From Paenibacillus silvae (GTDB lineage: Bacteria; Bacillota; Bacilli; Paenibacillales; Paenibacillaceae), in contig NZ_BMFU01000013.1 in the NCBI RefSeq assembly GCF_014639235.1, positions 66,020 through 130,019 on the forward strand: a DNA stretch of 64,000 nt, written 5' to 3'. The notes under the pieces are model-generated. The model saw only the letters and a list, made by a program, of their open reading frames with translations. It did no database searches and was not told the DNA's origin. Shown here in pieces: positions 27,957-37,162 of this stretch. The position numbers were made by a program, and so were the translations under genes. Numbering within the stretch: the stretch's first letter is position 1; each line of letters opens with the position of its first letter.

Positions 27957-29685
27957 CCTGCTCTTCACCGCCTTTCGTCTGGGTATGGTAGGCCTCTTGA
28001 TAGATTTCGCTTCTGCGGAGAAGCTCCTGATGGGTTCCGATATCGGCCATCCTGCCTTCGTGCAGCACGATAATCTGATCGGCATCTTCGACCGATGCAA
28101 TGCGCTGTGCAATAATAATTTTGGTTGTATCAGGTATGCTTTCCTTAAAAACACCTCGGATTAATGCATCTGTACGTGTATCCACAGCACTTGTAGAGTC
28201 GTCCAATATCAGAATCTTCGGTTTTTTGAGTAATGCTCTGGCAATACAAAGCCTTTGTTTCTGTCCACCGGAAACGTTGGTTCCCCCTTGTGCAAGATGG
28301 GTGTCGTAACCGTCCGGAAAAGCCGAAATGAATTCATGTGCCTGTGCCGCCTTACACGCCCGGACCAATTCCTCGTCAGTGGCTGCTTCATTCCCCCAAC
28401 GCAGGTTCTCTTTGATCGTGCCTTCAAACAACACATTTTTTTGCAGCACCATCGCCACCTGATCTCGGAGCACCTTCAGATCGAAATGCTTCACATTGGT
28501 ACCACTAACCAATACCTCGCCGTCACTGACGTCATACAGTCGCGGAATCAATTGCATCATTGTCGATTTGGCACTGCCGGAAGCACCGATAATGCCAACA
28601 GTCTGTCCTGAGCGTATGTGCAGATTGATGCCAGATAATGCATACTTCTCCGCTTTGTCAGAGTACCGGAAAGATACATTGCGGAATTGTACTTCTCCAC
28701 TGTGCAGCTGTGTAATCGGTGATTCCGGGCTGATAATATCGGGCTGCTCCCTCAACAGATCGTTGATCCGTCCAGCAGAGGCCCGGGCAATTGCCATCAT
28801 AATAATGACAAAACCGAGCGTCATCAGGCTCATCAATATTTGCATGGAATATGCAAACACACTGGTAAGCTCCCCGGTAGTCATGCTCCCGCTTACGACC
28901 AGCTTGGCTCCGATCCATGAGATGATTAACATGACAGCATATAACACAATTTGCATTAATGGGAGTTCATACGACAGAATGCGCTCTGCCTTCACCATCT
29001 GTGCGAATATCTTCTCGGATACAGCCTGAAACTTGGATATCTCGCGTTCCTCGCGAACGTAGGATTTCACAACGCGAATGCCGCGCACATTTTCCTGAAC
29101 GACTTTGTTCAGATCATCATAGCTGCCAAAGGCCCGCTCAAAAATAGGAAAGGAATACTTCATAATCAGTCCCATGCCAATTGCCAGTACGGGAATAACA
29201 ATCACAAACCACATGGCAATTGTCGGGCTGATGCGATACGTCATGATCGTAGCAAAGATCATCATCACCGGACTGCGAAAGGCAATCCGTATAATCATCA
29301 GAAAGGCATTCTGCACATGGGTGATATCCGTAGTTAGCCTCGTCACGATGCCAGAGGTTGAAAATTTGTCCATATTGGAGTAAGACAACTGCTGTACATG
29401 ACGGAACAGGTCATAGCGCAAGTTTTTACCAAACCCCGCCATGGCGATAGCAGAATGTTTACCCGCAAGCACTCCGAAAACAAGTGATACCAAAGCAAAC
29501 AGCACCAGGATCAAGCCGTACTTCACCACCTGATTCATCTGTCCCCCGGTAATTCCCTGATCAATCAATTCAGCCATAAAGAGCGGAATGACCACTTCCA
29601 TAGCCACCTCACCGAGCAGAAACAGCGGAGTTAACCATGTATCTTTTGTATACTCGCGTATACTTCCCAATAATTTCCTCACCAT
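27943..29685 (-). CDS. ABC exporter half-transporter A (degenerate Walker B)
   Basis: About 580 residues: exporter membrane domain (15-310) and an NBD. Walker A is GASGSAKST, with Ala replacing the usual second Gly. The signature VSGGQ is intact, and Walker B ends LILDDSTSAVD with Asp in place of the catalytic Glu. This is the non-catalytic subunit pattern of heterodimeric exporters. The second ATG (29685) is preferred because AAGGAG is 7 nt upstream of it and only 1 nt from the first ATG at 29691. It is the first gene of the pair, divergent from a MerR gene, and the promoter has the MerR-type 19-bp spacer. Substrates are probably hydrophobic drugs; not shown by sequence. Confidence 0.92.
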   Translation of the reverse strand: MVRKLLGSIREYTKDTWLTPLFLLGEVAMEVVIPLFMAELIDQGITGGQMNQVVKYGLILVLFALVSLVFGVLAGKHSAIAMAGFGKNLRYDLFRHVQQLSYSNMDKFSTSGIVTRLTTDITHVQNAFLMIIRIAFRSPVMMIFATIMTYRISPTIAMWFVIVIPVLAIGMGLIMKYSFPIFERAFGSYDDLNKVVQENVRGIRVVKSYVREEREISKFQAVSEKIFAQMVKAERILSYELPLMQIVLYAVMLIISWIGAKLVVSGSMTTGELTSVFAYSMQILMSLMTLGFVIIMMAIARASAGRINDLLREQPDIISPESPITQLHSGEVQFRNVSFRYSDKAEKYALSGINLHIRSGQTVGIIGASGSAKSTMMQLIPRLYDVSDGEVLVSGTNVKHFDLKVLRDQVAMVLQKNVLFEGTIKENLRWGNEAATDEELVRACKAAQAHEFISAFPDGYDTHLAQGGTNVSGGQKQRLCIARALLKKPKILILDDSTSAVDTRTDALIRGVFKESIPDTTKIIIAQRIASVEDADQIIVLHEGRMADIGTHQELLRRSEIYQEAYHTQTKGGEEQDGQH

Positions 29686-29721
29686 AAGCATTCTCCTTAT
29701 CTAAAATAAACGCACTACTTT

Positions 29722-29739
29722 CGATCTAGCGGTAGATCG
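29722..29739. repeat. Inverted repeat in exporter leader
   Basis: Perfect 7-bp arms CGATCTA / TAGATCG around GCGG, downstream of the exporter promoter in the transcribed leader. No U-run follows, so it is not an obvious terminator; it may be a leader hairpin or second operator. Confidence 0.4.
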
Positions 29740-29756
29740 GCGGTCAGAACAGCTGT

Positions 29757-29787
29757 ATTATAAACTGTATAGCAACTATACAGTCAA
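29757..29787 (-). promoter_or_regulatory. MerR-type promoter/operator of the ABC exporter
   Basis: On the minus strand TTGACT (29787-29782) and TATAAT (29762-29757) are separated by 19 bp. A perfect palindrome with 9-bp arms ACTGTATAG / CTATACAGT and a 3-bp centre (29764-29784) fills the spacer. An over-long 19-bp spacer with a palindromic operator is the classical MerR-activated promoter, in which DNA twisting realigns -35 and -10. Confidence 0.9.
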
Positions 29788-29814
29788 TCCACTTCTTTCG
29801 CCCTGGAGGTACCT

Positions 29815-30651
29815 ATGCATCCGAACGATATGTTGTCCATTAGTGCTTTTTCCAAGCTGTCCGAGGTTTCGCGCAAAACGCTTATATATTACGACCGTAT
29901 CGGCCTGTTCAAGCCCGCTTATGTTGCAGATAACGGTTATCGCTATTACAGCCGCAGCCAGCTTGAGACGATTGGAGTTATTCATATTTTCAAAGAGCTG
30001 GGCATGTCTCTGGAGGAAATTCAAGAGCATCTCGGTCGGCGTTCCCCGGAAAACACCCTTGAACTGCTGCGCAAGCAGGAGGAGGTGTTGCGATTGCAGA
30101 TGGCCAAGTTGACTCAGGCCGAACAAATGATTATACAACGTGCTAAAAATATAGAACACTCCATGCATCTGGACACCAGCCAAATGCATGTCATATGGCA
30201 AGCCAAGGCACCATTACTGCTGAGCTGCCGCATCGATTCCTCCAAACAGGAATTCCCTGAAGAACTGTGGGAAGACTTCCGGGCACGACTGAACAAGGAG
30301 CATGCACCGCTTGGATATCCAGGGGGCGTCATCATTCCCAAAGAGGATTTGCTGAAAAAGGATGGCGACAAGATCTCCCATATGTACAGCTTCATGACGA
30401 CAAAACATCACAAACAGGCTTATATGCCGGAGGGATACTATCTGGTGTCCTATGCCAGAGCAGATTATGCGGATACCGAGAAAATCTATCCGCAAATCTT
30501 TGATTATATCGAACAGAAAAAGTACGTCATTAAGGGAGATGCATACGAGGAGTACATGCAGGATGAGATTGTCCTGCAGCATGCAGAGGAATATCTGGTT
30601 CGAGTCATGGTGCAGATTGAGAAGCCCGGCGAAGAAGATGTTCGGCCTTAA
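29815..30651 (+). CDS. MerR family regulator with GyrI-like effector domain
   Basis: 278 residues. A winged-helix MerR domain (about 5-75: SISAFSKLSEVSRKTLIYYD, YRYYSRSQ), a dimerisation coiled coil (about 85-125), and a C-terminal GyrI-like ligand-binding domain (about 130-270), as in BmrR/BltR-type multidrug sensors. It is divergent from the ABC exporter pair, whose promoter has a 19-bp spacer and a palindromic operator. It is predicted to activate the exporter when a hydrophobic drug binds. Confidence 0.92.
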   Translation: MHPNDMLSISAFSKLSEVSRKTLIYYDRIGLFKPAYVADNGYRYYSRSQLETIGVIHIFKELGMSLEEIQEHLGRRSPENTLELLRKQEEVLRLQMAKLTQAEQMIIQRAKNIEHSMHLDTSQMHVIWQAKAPLLLSCRIDSSKQEFPEELWEDFRARLNKEHAPLGYPGGVIIPKEDLLKKDGDKISHMYSFMTTKHHKQAYMPEGYYLVSYARADYADTEKIYPQIFDYIEQKKYVIKGDAYEEYMQDEIVLQHAEEYLVRVMVQIEKPGEEDVRP

Positions 30652-30664
30652 CCCGGTTCAACTC

Positions 30665-30704
30665 AAAAAAGGGAGTGACTCGACTTATGCCGAATCGCTC
30701 CCTC
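30665..30704 (-). terminator. Hairpin terminator between convergent genes
   Basis: Near-palindromic arms (AGGGAGTGACTCG and CGAATCGCTCCCT, two non-Watson-Crick positions). On the minus strand it is followed by TTTTTT, so it mainly ends the DUF4256 gene; it may also stop the MerR transcript. Confidence 0.7.
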
Positions 30705-30773
30705 TTCTCTATAGGAACTAACTATATTATCACCTAGCATTTTTAGACACGCTCTGGTTTTCTCATTAAATCG

Positions 30774-31352
30774 TTATACTCTTAACAGACCTCGAAAACC
30801 TCTTCCTGCGTAGTACGATTCTGCACCATTATGGTACATAAATACGGTATCGTAACGGAGGTCGCAAAAAATAGCTCCGCCCCGCTGCCTGATTTTGTCT
30901 GGTGTCAGCACCCAACTGGATGTTTTCATATCAAAGTTGCCCAGCTGCTGCAGCTCCCGATACTGGGACTCACTTAAAAGCTCGATGCCCATCTCGATAC
31001 ACATCTGAACAGCACTGTGCTTTGGCTTGTTTTCTTTTCTTGCATCCAGCGCCGCCTGATCATAACAAACACTGCGACGTCCCTTCGGACTCTCGGTGGA
31101 ACAATCCACAAATATATATTCACCCTTCTCACTGTGCAGTTCAACCAGATCAGGTTCGCCGCCCGTCTTCTCCATCTCGTGGAGTGACCACAGCTTATCT
31201 GGGTGTGCTTCTAGTCTAGCCTCTACGTTAACCCATTCCAGGTTTGGATGACAACCCTTGTTTTTCTCAAAACGTGCCTTTAAGGTGTTTAATAATTCAT
31301 CACGTTGTTCCACTGATAATTGTTTATCACTTTCAATAGAGTTTGTTGTCAT
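30774..31352 (-). CDS. DUF4256 family protein
   Basis: About 192 residues, soluble. Features include LEWVNVEARLEAHPDKLW near residue 40, EKTGGEPDLVEL, VDCSTESPKGRRSVCYD, and a C-terminal CDLRYDTVFMYHNGAESYYAGRGFRG block; these fit the DUF4256 family, whose function is unknown. ATG 31352 is preferred over 31358 because GAAGGAG sits 7 nt before it. It lies 89 bp downstream of the HEAT-repeat gene on the same strand. Confidence 0.8.
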   Translation of the reverse strand: MTTNSIESDKQLSVEQRDELLNTLKARFEKNKGCHPNLEWVNVEARLEAHPDKLWSLHEMEKTGGEPDLVELHSEKGEYIFVDCSTESPKGRRSVCYDQAALDARKENKPKHSAVQMCIEMGIELLSESQYRELQQLGNFDMKTSSWVLTPDKIRQRGGAIFCDLRYDTVFMYHNGAESYYAGRGFRGLLRV

Positions 31353-31447
31353 CCTCATTCTCCTTCGGTTCGTGATCGGAGTGTAACGTTCGCTGTTTCT
31401 ACTCGATTGTAGTGAAAATAAAAGCGTAAAACAAGCATAGATAAACC

Positions 31448-34400
31448 TTATTCAGAGATCGTACAAATATCTAGCGCCCGCATCCGGATTGCCTCGTGCT
31501 CATGCTGCCTGTAAGCTCTAAGACGCTCGCGGCAATCTTCATTCCAGAACAATGCTTCCCCAGCAAGCTTCAACAGGGAAAGCTCCATATAAGATGAAGC
31601 CAGGTCGGTCCGTAATTTCAATTTATCGACGATGCCAAGAAGCTGCTCCGGTTCCCAGTATGGTTTGCTTGCAAGCAGTATTCTTGTAACCTGCTGATCC
31701 ACCGAATCCCATACATACGGATAAGCATTCATGATTTCTAATACAGCGTTCAGACGTACCACCGCCAGGTCAGCCTGACTCCAGCCTATTGCAGCCAAAT
31801 GTAGAGGAACCACAGCAAACTTTAGCGTATCATACGGCTGAAGCGCCTCAATTATGGCCGCATATAACGGTGCAAGCATATTCCGCACTGGCGCAGATAA
31901 CGATACAATTCTCTCCAACAGCCTCAGCAAGCGCTGACGATTGGGCAGGTCTCTCTCGCTGCCCGCATTCCAGTCTTCCTTTATCTTCGCTTCAGCCAAC
32001 TGCCGAATGACATACACAACCTGATCATTCACTTTTCCGTCCTGAACAACATGGACAAACGCATGCAGTGCGGCTTGCCAGCGGCATGCGTCTTCCAGAT
32101 CGATCAATGCTCCGCCGGCACAATCCGCGATGATTTCTGCACTCACACTGCCCCAACGAGTCATGGCCTGAAAAGCCTCCATCGATACAATCGGGTCATT
32201 ATGACCGGCAATTTCCGTAATCCACTGCAAATATCGCAAACGTGCTTCTACCGGCAGCTCCGCCGGGTACTGATTCAGCAAGCTTCGAGCAATATCCCGG
32301 TCTGAAGAAGATGCCATGACACTCATCATCGCCCAGCTTCGCTCATCATCCAGACATTGTCTGGCGGCATGACCGATAGCAATGATAACATCCTTGTGCT
32401 GGTTCGGCTTCTCATACTCCCGAATAAGCAGCGGCATGCTTTCACTGCTTTTGTACGCCCCCAGCAGCCGTATCGCTTCCTTCCTCACCGTGATCTTCAG
32501 CTTCTCCCGATCCAGCAGCTTCGAGAGCATAGAGGAAAGCAGCTCCGGGCTAACCCTGCGTGCACACTTCGGTATGGAATACATCGCTACACGCGCACGA
32601 TCCCCGTCCACATTGTTCAGCAGCACCGGAAGTGCTTCTTCCGGCTCCTCTGTTAAAGAAAAAGCATGCAGCGCGGCTTCCACAATATGTACTTCGGGGT
32701 CCTGCAGCTGCTTCTCCAGCTGATCCGAGTGATAATCCGGCATGCCTGCCAAGCTGCGCATTGCACTTGCTCGTTCGTGGAAGCTGCGCTTGTTGTCCTG
32801 CACCACACGCTCAAGCAGCGAAGCAAGCGCCTGCTGCTGACGCGGCAGCCAGCGGTAAAAGCCATCATACGCAGGCACGAGATAGATCGTTTTGCCCGTT
32901 AGATGTTTGCCTTTAAGAACCTTACCCGAGATAAACGGGTCCAGCCACTCCTGACGTTTCCGATGCAGATGCGCAAACACCTCATAGAATGAAATAAAGG
33001 TCGGATCACGGTCCAGCAGCTCCCTCACACGTGCATCCCTTGTCTTGTAGGGTGCTAACCAGTAACGGACGGCTTGAGCAGGCGCCTTCTTGCTCTTGAC
33101 CAGTTCCTCCAGCAGCTGATGAAGCTTGGGCAGATGATCTATGGCTTCTCCGAATACATCTGCCATCCGCAAAACAACATAATCACTTTCCCGCTTGTTT
33201 GCTTCTAAACCCACGGCATAGATTTCGTCAAACAATGTTTCGATCGCTGCCCGTGGTATCCCCTTCCAATCTCTTGTATACAGCATGAACTGTCCGTCAC
33301 GCATCGTCATTCTTCTCATCGCTCTAAGCGCAAACTGGAACAGCGGATGTTCAGACTCCCCGGCATGCTCTCGCAGAATCGAATAAGCCAGCTTCTCCGT
33401 TGCCGATCTTGTCCCATGAGAAGTATCCCTGGCCTCAATGACGCTATCGACCAGGATCGTCAGATGATCCACATGCTCCCCCTTGAACATCGGAGCAGGA
33501 CAGCTCGACAATTCTGTCATCACAGTGAAGCGCACAGGGTCCTGATCATTCTTCACCCTTGTCAGGAAACGCAAGGTCTCCCCCATACCGCTCCGGGATA
33601 ACGCCGTGCTCTGGATAAGCCGGGCATACGCTATTGCACGCTCATCTGCACTGGACGCCTGAACCGACAGCTCCAGCGTTTCTCTGGCTGCATCGATCAT
33701 ACGGTGCGCAGTCAGTTCAAGCATAATGCCCCGATCTTCCCGAGCATCACGCAAATGGAGCATACGGGCTGCTTCCTGATCGCGCAGCTGATGAGGAAGC
33801 ACATCGAGCAGGCTCATCGGGAACATGCGCAGCTTGCGCTCCTGTTCTGGATAAGCTGCCTCAAACAACGCCCCCCGGCTGGAAGGTGCAAGTGTATCCA
33901 GCACCTTCGCCACTTGATAAGGCGCCGCAGCCAGCAGCTTCACCAGCGCAGTCCAATGCGCAGAAGTGAACCATCTTCTTTTTTTCAATACACCCGCCGG
34001 AACCCCGTTGTTCAGCAAATATGCCCTCGATTCCTCCCGTGTCAGCAGCTCGAATACTCGCTCGGGGCTCGTTTGAATCAGAATACCCAATTGCTCCTTG
34101 ATCACGGGATGTATCAACTCTTTAGGGCCATATTTCAGCGCATATTCCAGTATCATTCCAGGCCTGAACACACTCAGCTTCTCTACCGCAGTGCTCATCA
34201 AGTACCAGACACCTGACTTCCCGCTATCTGACGCCTCGCTCAATACCTTGTTCAGATATGCAGCAGCCTGATCAGGATAACGAGTTGAGAGGAGCCGCCA
34301 GTTACGGAGAGCATATCCCAGCTGCGGCAGCCTTGTGCGAACCGTTTCCTCACTGCACATCGGCAATAGTATAGCGGCCTCCTTGGCTCCCCAGCGTTCC

Positions 34401-34822
34401 AATACGATCTGCAGCAGTCGTTCTGCCCAATCCTGTCTGTTATGCTTCACGATGCTTCGGAGAAGCAGCTGACGCTCTTGATGAGACATCGAAACGATCT
34501 TGTCTTCAACAGGGTAACCTGAATCGGTAATCAATTCTGCGAGCATCCAGGCCGCCCGGCCCCTGACCCTCGCTTTGCAATGTTTTAATGCATGTTTAAC
34601 CGCTTGTGCATCCCGCACCGTGCCAGCACCGGTTAAGGCCAGATGTGCTTCGTAAGCTGTTCCGCTGTCCAGCAATTCGACTAGCAGCACGGCATATTCT
34701 TCAGGGACTGGATGATCCAGGCCCAGCCGTGCCATTTTTTTCATCCGATCCGAGTAGCCTAATGAATCCAGCTGCTGCAAGATTCGATCTTTCGTTAGTG
34801 GAGTGTGACTGTTCTTCTTCAT
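31448..34822 (-). CDS. Very large HEAT-repeat protein
   Basis: About 1124 residues of almost continuous alpha-helical pairs, without signal peptide or TM segments. HEAT-like signatures recur, for example GRAAWMLAELITD near residue 90, EKQLQDPEVHIVEAALHAFSL and VRKEAIRLLGAYKSSES in the 690-800 region. The protein is an extended solenoid scaffold likely to bind other proteins; no catalytic motif was found. The start is placed at ATG 34822 (MKKNSHTPL), which has GAGGGGAGAGAG upstream; the frame is open to 34852. The gene lies between a two-component system gene and the DUF4256 gene on the same strand. Function unknown. Confidence 0.82.
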   Translation of the reverse strand: MKKNSHTPLTKDRILQQLDSLGYSDRMKKMARLGLDHPVPEEYAVLLVELLDSGTAYEAHLALTGAGTVRDAQAVKHALKHCKARVRGRAAWMLAELITDSGYPVEDKIVSMSHQERQLLLRSIVKHNRQDWAERLLQIVLERWGAKEAAILLPMCSEETVRTRLPQLGYALRNWRLLSTRYPDQAAAYLNKVLSEASDSGKSGVWYLMSTAVEKLSVFRPGMILEYALKYGPKELIHPVIKEQLGILIQTSPERVFELLTREESRAYLLNNGVPAGVLKKRRWFTSAHWTALVKLLAAAPYQVAKVLDTLAPSSRGALFEAAYPEQERKLRMFPMSLLDVLPHQLRDQEAARMLHLRDAREDRGIMLELTAHRMIDAARETLELSVQASSADERAIAYARLIQSTALSRSGMGETLRFLTRVKNDQDPVRFTVMTELSSCPAPMFKGEHVDHLTILVDSVIEARDTSHGTRSATEKLAYSILREHAGESEHPLFQFALRAMRRMTMRDGQFMLYTRDWKGIPRAAIETLFDEIYAVGLEANKRESDYVVLRMADVFGEAIDHLPKLHQLLEELVKSKKAPAQAVRYWLAPYKTRDARVRELLDRDPTFISFYEVFAHLHRKRQEWLDPFISGKVLKGKHLTGKTIYLVPAYDGFYRWLPRQQQALASLLERVVQDNKRSFHERASAMRSLAGMPDYHSDQLEKQLQDPEVHIVEAALHAFSLTEEPEEALPVLLNNVDGDRARVAMYSIPKCARRVSPELLSSMLSKLLDREKLKITVRKEAIRLLGAYKSSESMPLLIREYEKPNQHKDVIIAIGHAARQCLDDERSWAMMSVMASSSDRDIARSLLNQYPAELPVEARLRYLQWITEIAGHNDPIVSMEAFQAMTRWGSVSAEIIADCAGGALIDLEDACRWQAALHAFVHVVQDGKVNDQVVYVIRQLAEAKIKEDWNAGSERDLPNRQRLLRLLERIVSLSAPVRNMLAPLYAAIIEALQPYDTLKFAVVPLHLAAIGWSQADLAVVRLNAVLEIMNAYPYVWDSVDQQVTRILLASKPYWEPEQLLGIVDKLKLRTDLASSYMELSLLKLAGEALFWNEDCRERLRAYRQHEHEAIRMRALDICTISE

Positions 34823-34976
34823 GAAGCTCTCTCTCCCCTCACATGTTGACATTCCTTCTATATTAACCCTTCATACCCTGCATAAGTTTCATCTGAACAC
34901 CAAAAATGCAAGGTTGCTGCCTCCATCTTCTTTTCCTCTGCTGTCCCATCATCTACCCCTTCCCCTTCCACAACGA

Positions 34977-36311
34977 TCACCGATCGGTATCACTTAGAAT
35001 GACAGGCAGCTCAATCTGTAATGTGAATCTGTCATTTTGTTCTGATGTGCTTAACGTTCCGTTATGCTGCTCCAGAATTTTTTTACAGCTGACCAGACCA
35101 ATCTCGTTGCTGTCCTTCGTTTTGTCAACATGTCTGATCCGATTGGAAACGTTCATGTATAATATTTGCTGTTTCACATGCAGCTCGATATGGACAGGAT
35201 GGGATGTATCTGCATACTTCTTTATATTAGAAAAAATATTATCAAACACACGACGAATCGCTACCAGATTCATTTCCAGCAAAAAAGGCTGTTCCCCATA
35301 ATTCGGCTGAATCTGAACATCGATATCCTCGATCACCGCCAGCTGCTCATCCAGCAGCTGATCCAGCAGCTCCCGGCCCTCATAGATTTCAAAGTCCACA
35401 TCCTCTTCCTCTGATGCAGAAGATACCGTAAAGTACTCAAACAGCTTGTCCGATAAAATTTTGATCTGATAAGCCTTCTCCCGGCTATTGTGGATGTATT
35501 GCAGCAGATCCTCCTGTGTCTTGTATTTGCCAAGCTCAATGATGTCCATATACCCCAGCAAAATGGTGAGTGGTGTGCGCAAATCATGAGAAATGGCCGT
35601 AATCAATTCCCGATTGGCTGTCCTCACTCTTTCCTCGCTGCCAAGCCGTTCCACGAAGGATTTCCGCATCTCATCAATACTCCAGGCGAGTGATGACAAC
35701 TCATCTCTGCCGGATATGGTGATCTTGTAATCCAGGTTGCCGCCTTCCAGAATTTTAATCTCCCGCTCCAGCTTGCCTATATACGAGATTTTATGACTGA
35801 TAAGCAGCAGAAAAGCGATAATAAAAGCAATGACGGCAGCGAATACACTCAAGATGAGAAGCAGGTTGTAATACTGATATTCATAAAAACCAACCAGATA
35901 CACCTGTGCCGTCTGATCTGCAAACTGGACTGTAGTAATCGGTATTTTGGATGGTAAAAACTGAGTCAGCAGCTCCTCATTAATCTCCGGGTCAGCTTCG
36001 GTATTGGAGGCGTAGATCAGCTTGTCTTTTACAAATATAAACAGCTTCAGGTAACGCTCCCCGCTAATCCATCTGGATAGTTCCTCATGATCCTGTGTAG
36101 ACAACTGCTCACTGCTTACAAGAGCCTGGAAGCGTTCCAGCGCATCCTCCTGCCTGTTCTCGACAAAGGTAGATTTACTCAGATAACTGTCCAGCGCCGT
36201 CTCTCCCGCTACTTGAAAAACAATGGATACCCCTGCTGCAACAAGCAGCGAGATAATAATGGCAAGCACCATCTTGAGCTTCAGCTGTTTGCCCATCAGA
36301 AATCTATTCAA
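34977..36311 (-). CDS. Sensor histidine kinase (HAMP, HisKA, HATPase)
   Basis: 444 residues. TM1 (about 12-32), an extracytoplasmic sensor of about 120 residues, TM2 (about 150-172), a HAMP-like linker, HisKA with ITAISHDLRTPLTILLGY, and an HATPase with N-box FDNIFSNIKKYAD. The G1 box is not the usual DxGxG; instead SNRI is followed by IGLVSCKKILEQHNG, a variant seen in some Firmicutes kinases. The start overlaps the 3' end of the response regulator gene by 8 bp, so the pair is coupled. The signal is unknown. Confidence 0.88.
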   Translation of the reverse strand: MNRFLMGKQLKLKMVLAIIISLLVAAGVSIVFQVAGETALDSYLSKSTFVENRQEDALERFQALVSSEQLSTQDHEELSRWISGERYLKLFIFVKDKLIYASNTEADPEINEELLTQFLPSKIPITTVQFADQTAQVYLVGFYEYQYYNLLLILSVFAAVIAFIIAFLLLISHKISYIGKLEREIKILEGGNLDYKITISGRDELSSLAWSIDEMRKSFVERLGSEERVRTANRELITAISHDLRTPLTILLGYMDIIELGKYKTQEDLLQYIHNSREKAYQIKILSDKLFEYFTVSSASEEEDVDFEIYEGRELLDQLLDEQLAVIEDIDVQIQPNYGEQPFLLEMNLVAIRRVFDNIFSNIKKYADTSHPVHIELHVKQQILYMNVSNRIRHVDKTKDSNEIGLVSCKKILEQHNGTLSTSEQNDRFTLQIELPVILSDTDR

Positions 36312-37002
36312 TTTTGTACCCCTTCCCCCAGACGGTCTTCACATATTTCGGATGCTGCGGGTCGTCTTCCAGCTTGTTTCTCAGGTTACGGATATGGACC
36401 ATGACGGTGTTATTACAGGTATAAAAATAAGGCTGTCGCCAGACACTCTCATATATATTTTCGGCTGAAAATACCTTTCTTCGTTTCGATGCCAGCAGCA
36501 TCAAAATCTGATATTCAATATCGGTGAGCGAGATTTCCTTCTCCCCGATGTATACTGATTTGGAATCCTGATGAATCTTCAGATCCTTCACCACGATGTG
36601 GTCCGTCTCTTCAATTTTCTCCTTGCCCCGGTAGACGTAATAGCGGCGCAGCAGCGCTTTGACCCTTGCAACAAGCTCGGTATAGGAGAACGGTTTGGAC
36701 AGAAAGTCATCGCTCCCCGACGAGAAGGCTAGTTGTTTATCCGAATCCTGTGTTTTCGCTGTAAGAAACAGGATAGGTGCACTCGTTTTTTCACGAATCT
36801 CGAGACATGCCTTCAAGCCTGACTTGTTGGGCATCATCATATCCAGAATAATGAGGTCCGTCTCTTCCGTTACTTTATCCACTGCATCTTGGCCGTCCAC
36901 GGCTTCGATGACTTCATAATTTTCACTTTCCAACAAAATCCTGACGATCTCGCGTATTTCACTATTGTCGTCCGCAATCAGAATCTGCTTGCTGTTATTC
37001 AT
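36304..37002 (-). CDS. OmpR-family response regulator
   Basis: About 232 residues: receiver domain (ADDN, phospho-acceptor in IILDMMMP, Lys in FLSKPFSY) and a C-terminal winged helix (about 130-230, ending TVWGKGYKIE). ATG 37002 (MNNSKQ) is chosen because GGAGGG lies 6 nt upstream; the frame extends to 37059 without support. It forms an operon with the overlapping kinase gene and is divergent from a TVP38-type membrane protein gene, a plausible target. Confidence 0.9.
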   Translation of the reverse strand: MNNSKQILIADDNSEIREIVRILLESENYEVIEAVDGQDAVDKVTEETDLIILDMMMPNKSGLKACLEIREKTSAPILFLTAKTQDSDKQLAFSSGSDDFLSKPFSYTELVARVKALLRRYYVYRGKEKIEETDHIVVKDLKIHQDSKSVYIGEKEISLTDIEYQILMLLASKRRKVFSAENIYESVWRQPYFYTCNNTVMVHIRNLRNKLEDDPQHPKYVKTVWGKGYKIE

Positions 37003-37162
37003 CGAAATCCCTCCGTCCACTATCAGTATAGTCCGCGATTTCCTCCAGAGCCAGCACATCCAACCCGGCTTAAGAATTCTTCAGAAGTTCTGTGGGCTAA
37101 TCTTCATGTTTTCGATTTATACTGTAAGTAATCAAGGTTATTAAACAAAGGGAGTCGTATCT

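Noticed and set aside
27957..28154. 66-residue N-terminal extension of the second ABC half-transporter
   Set aside because: It lies within the coding region of the first half-transporter in another frame; ATG 27956 begins the family-like sequence and gives the usual length.
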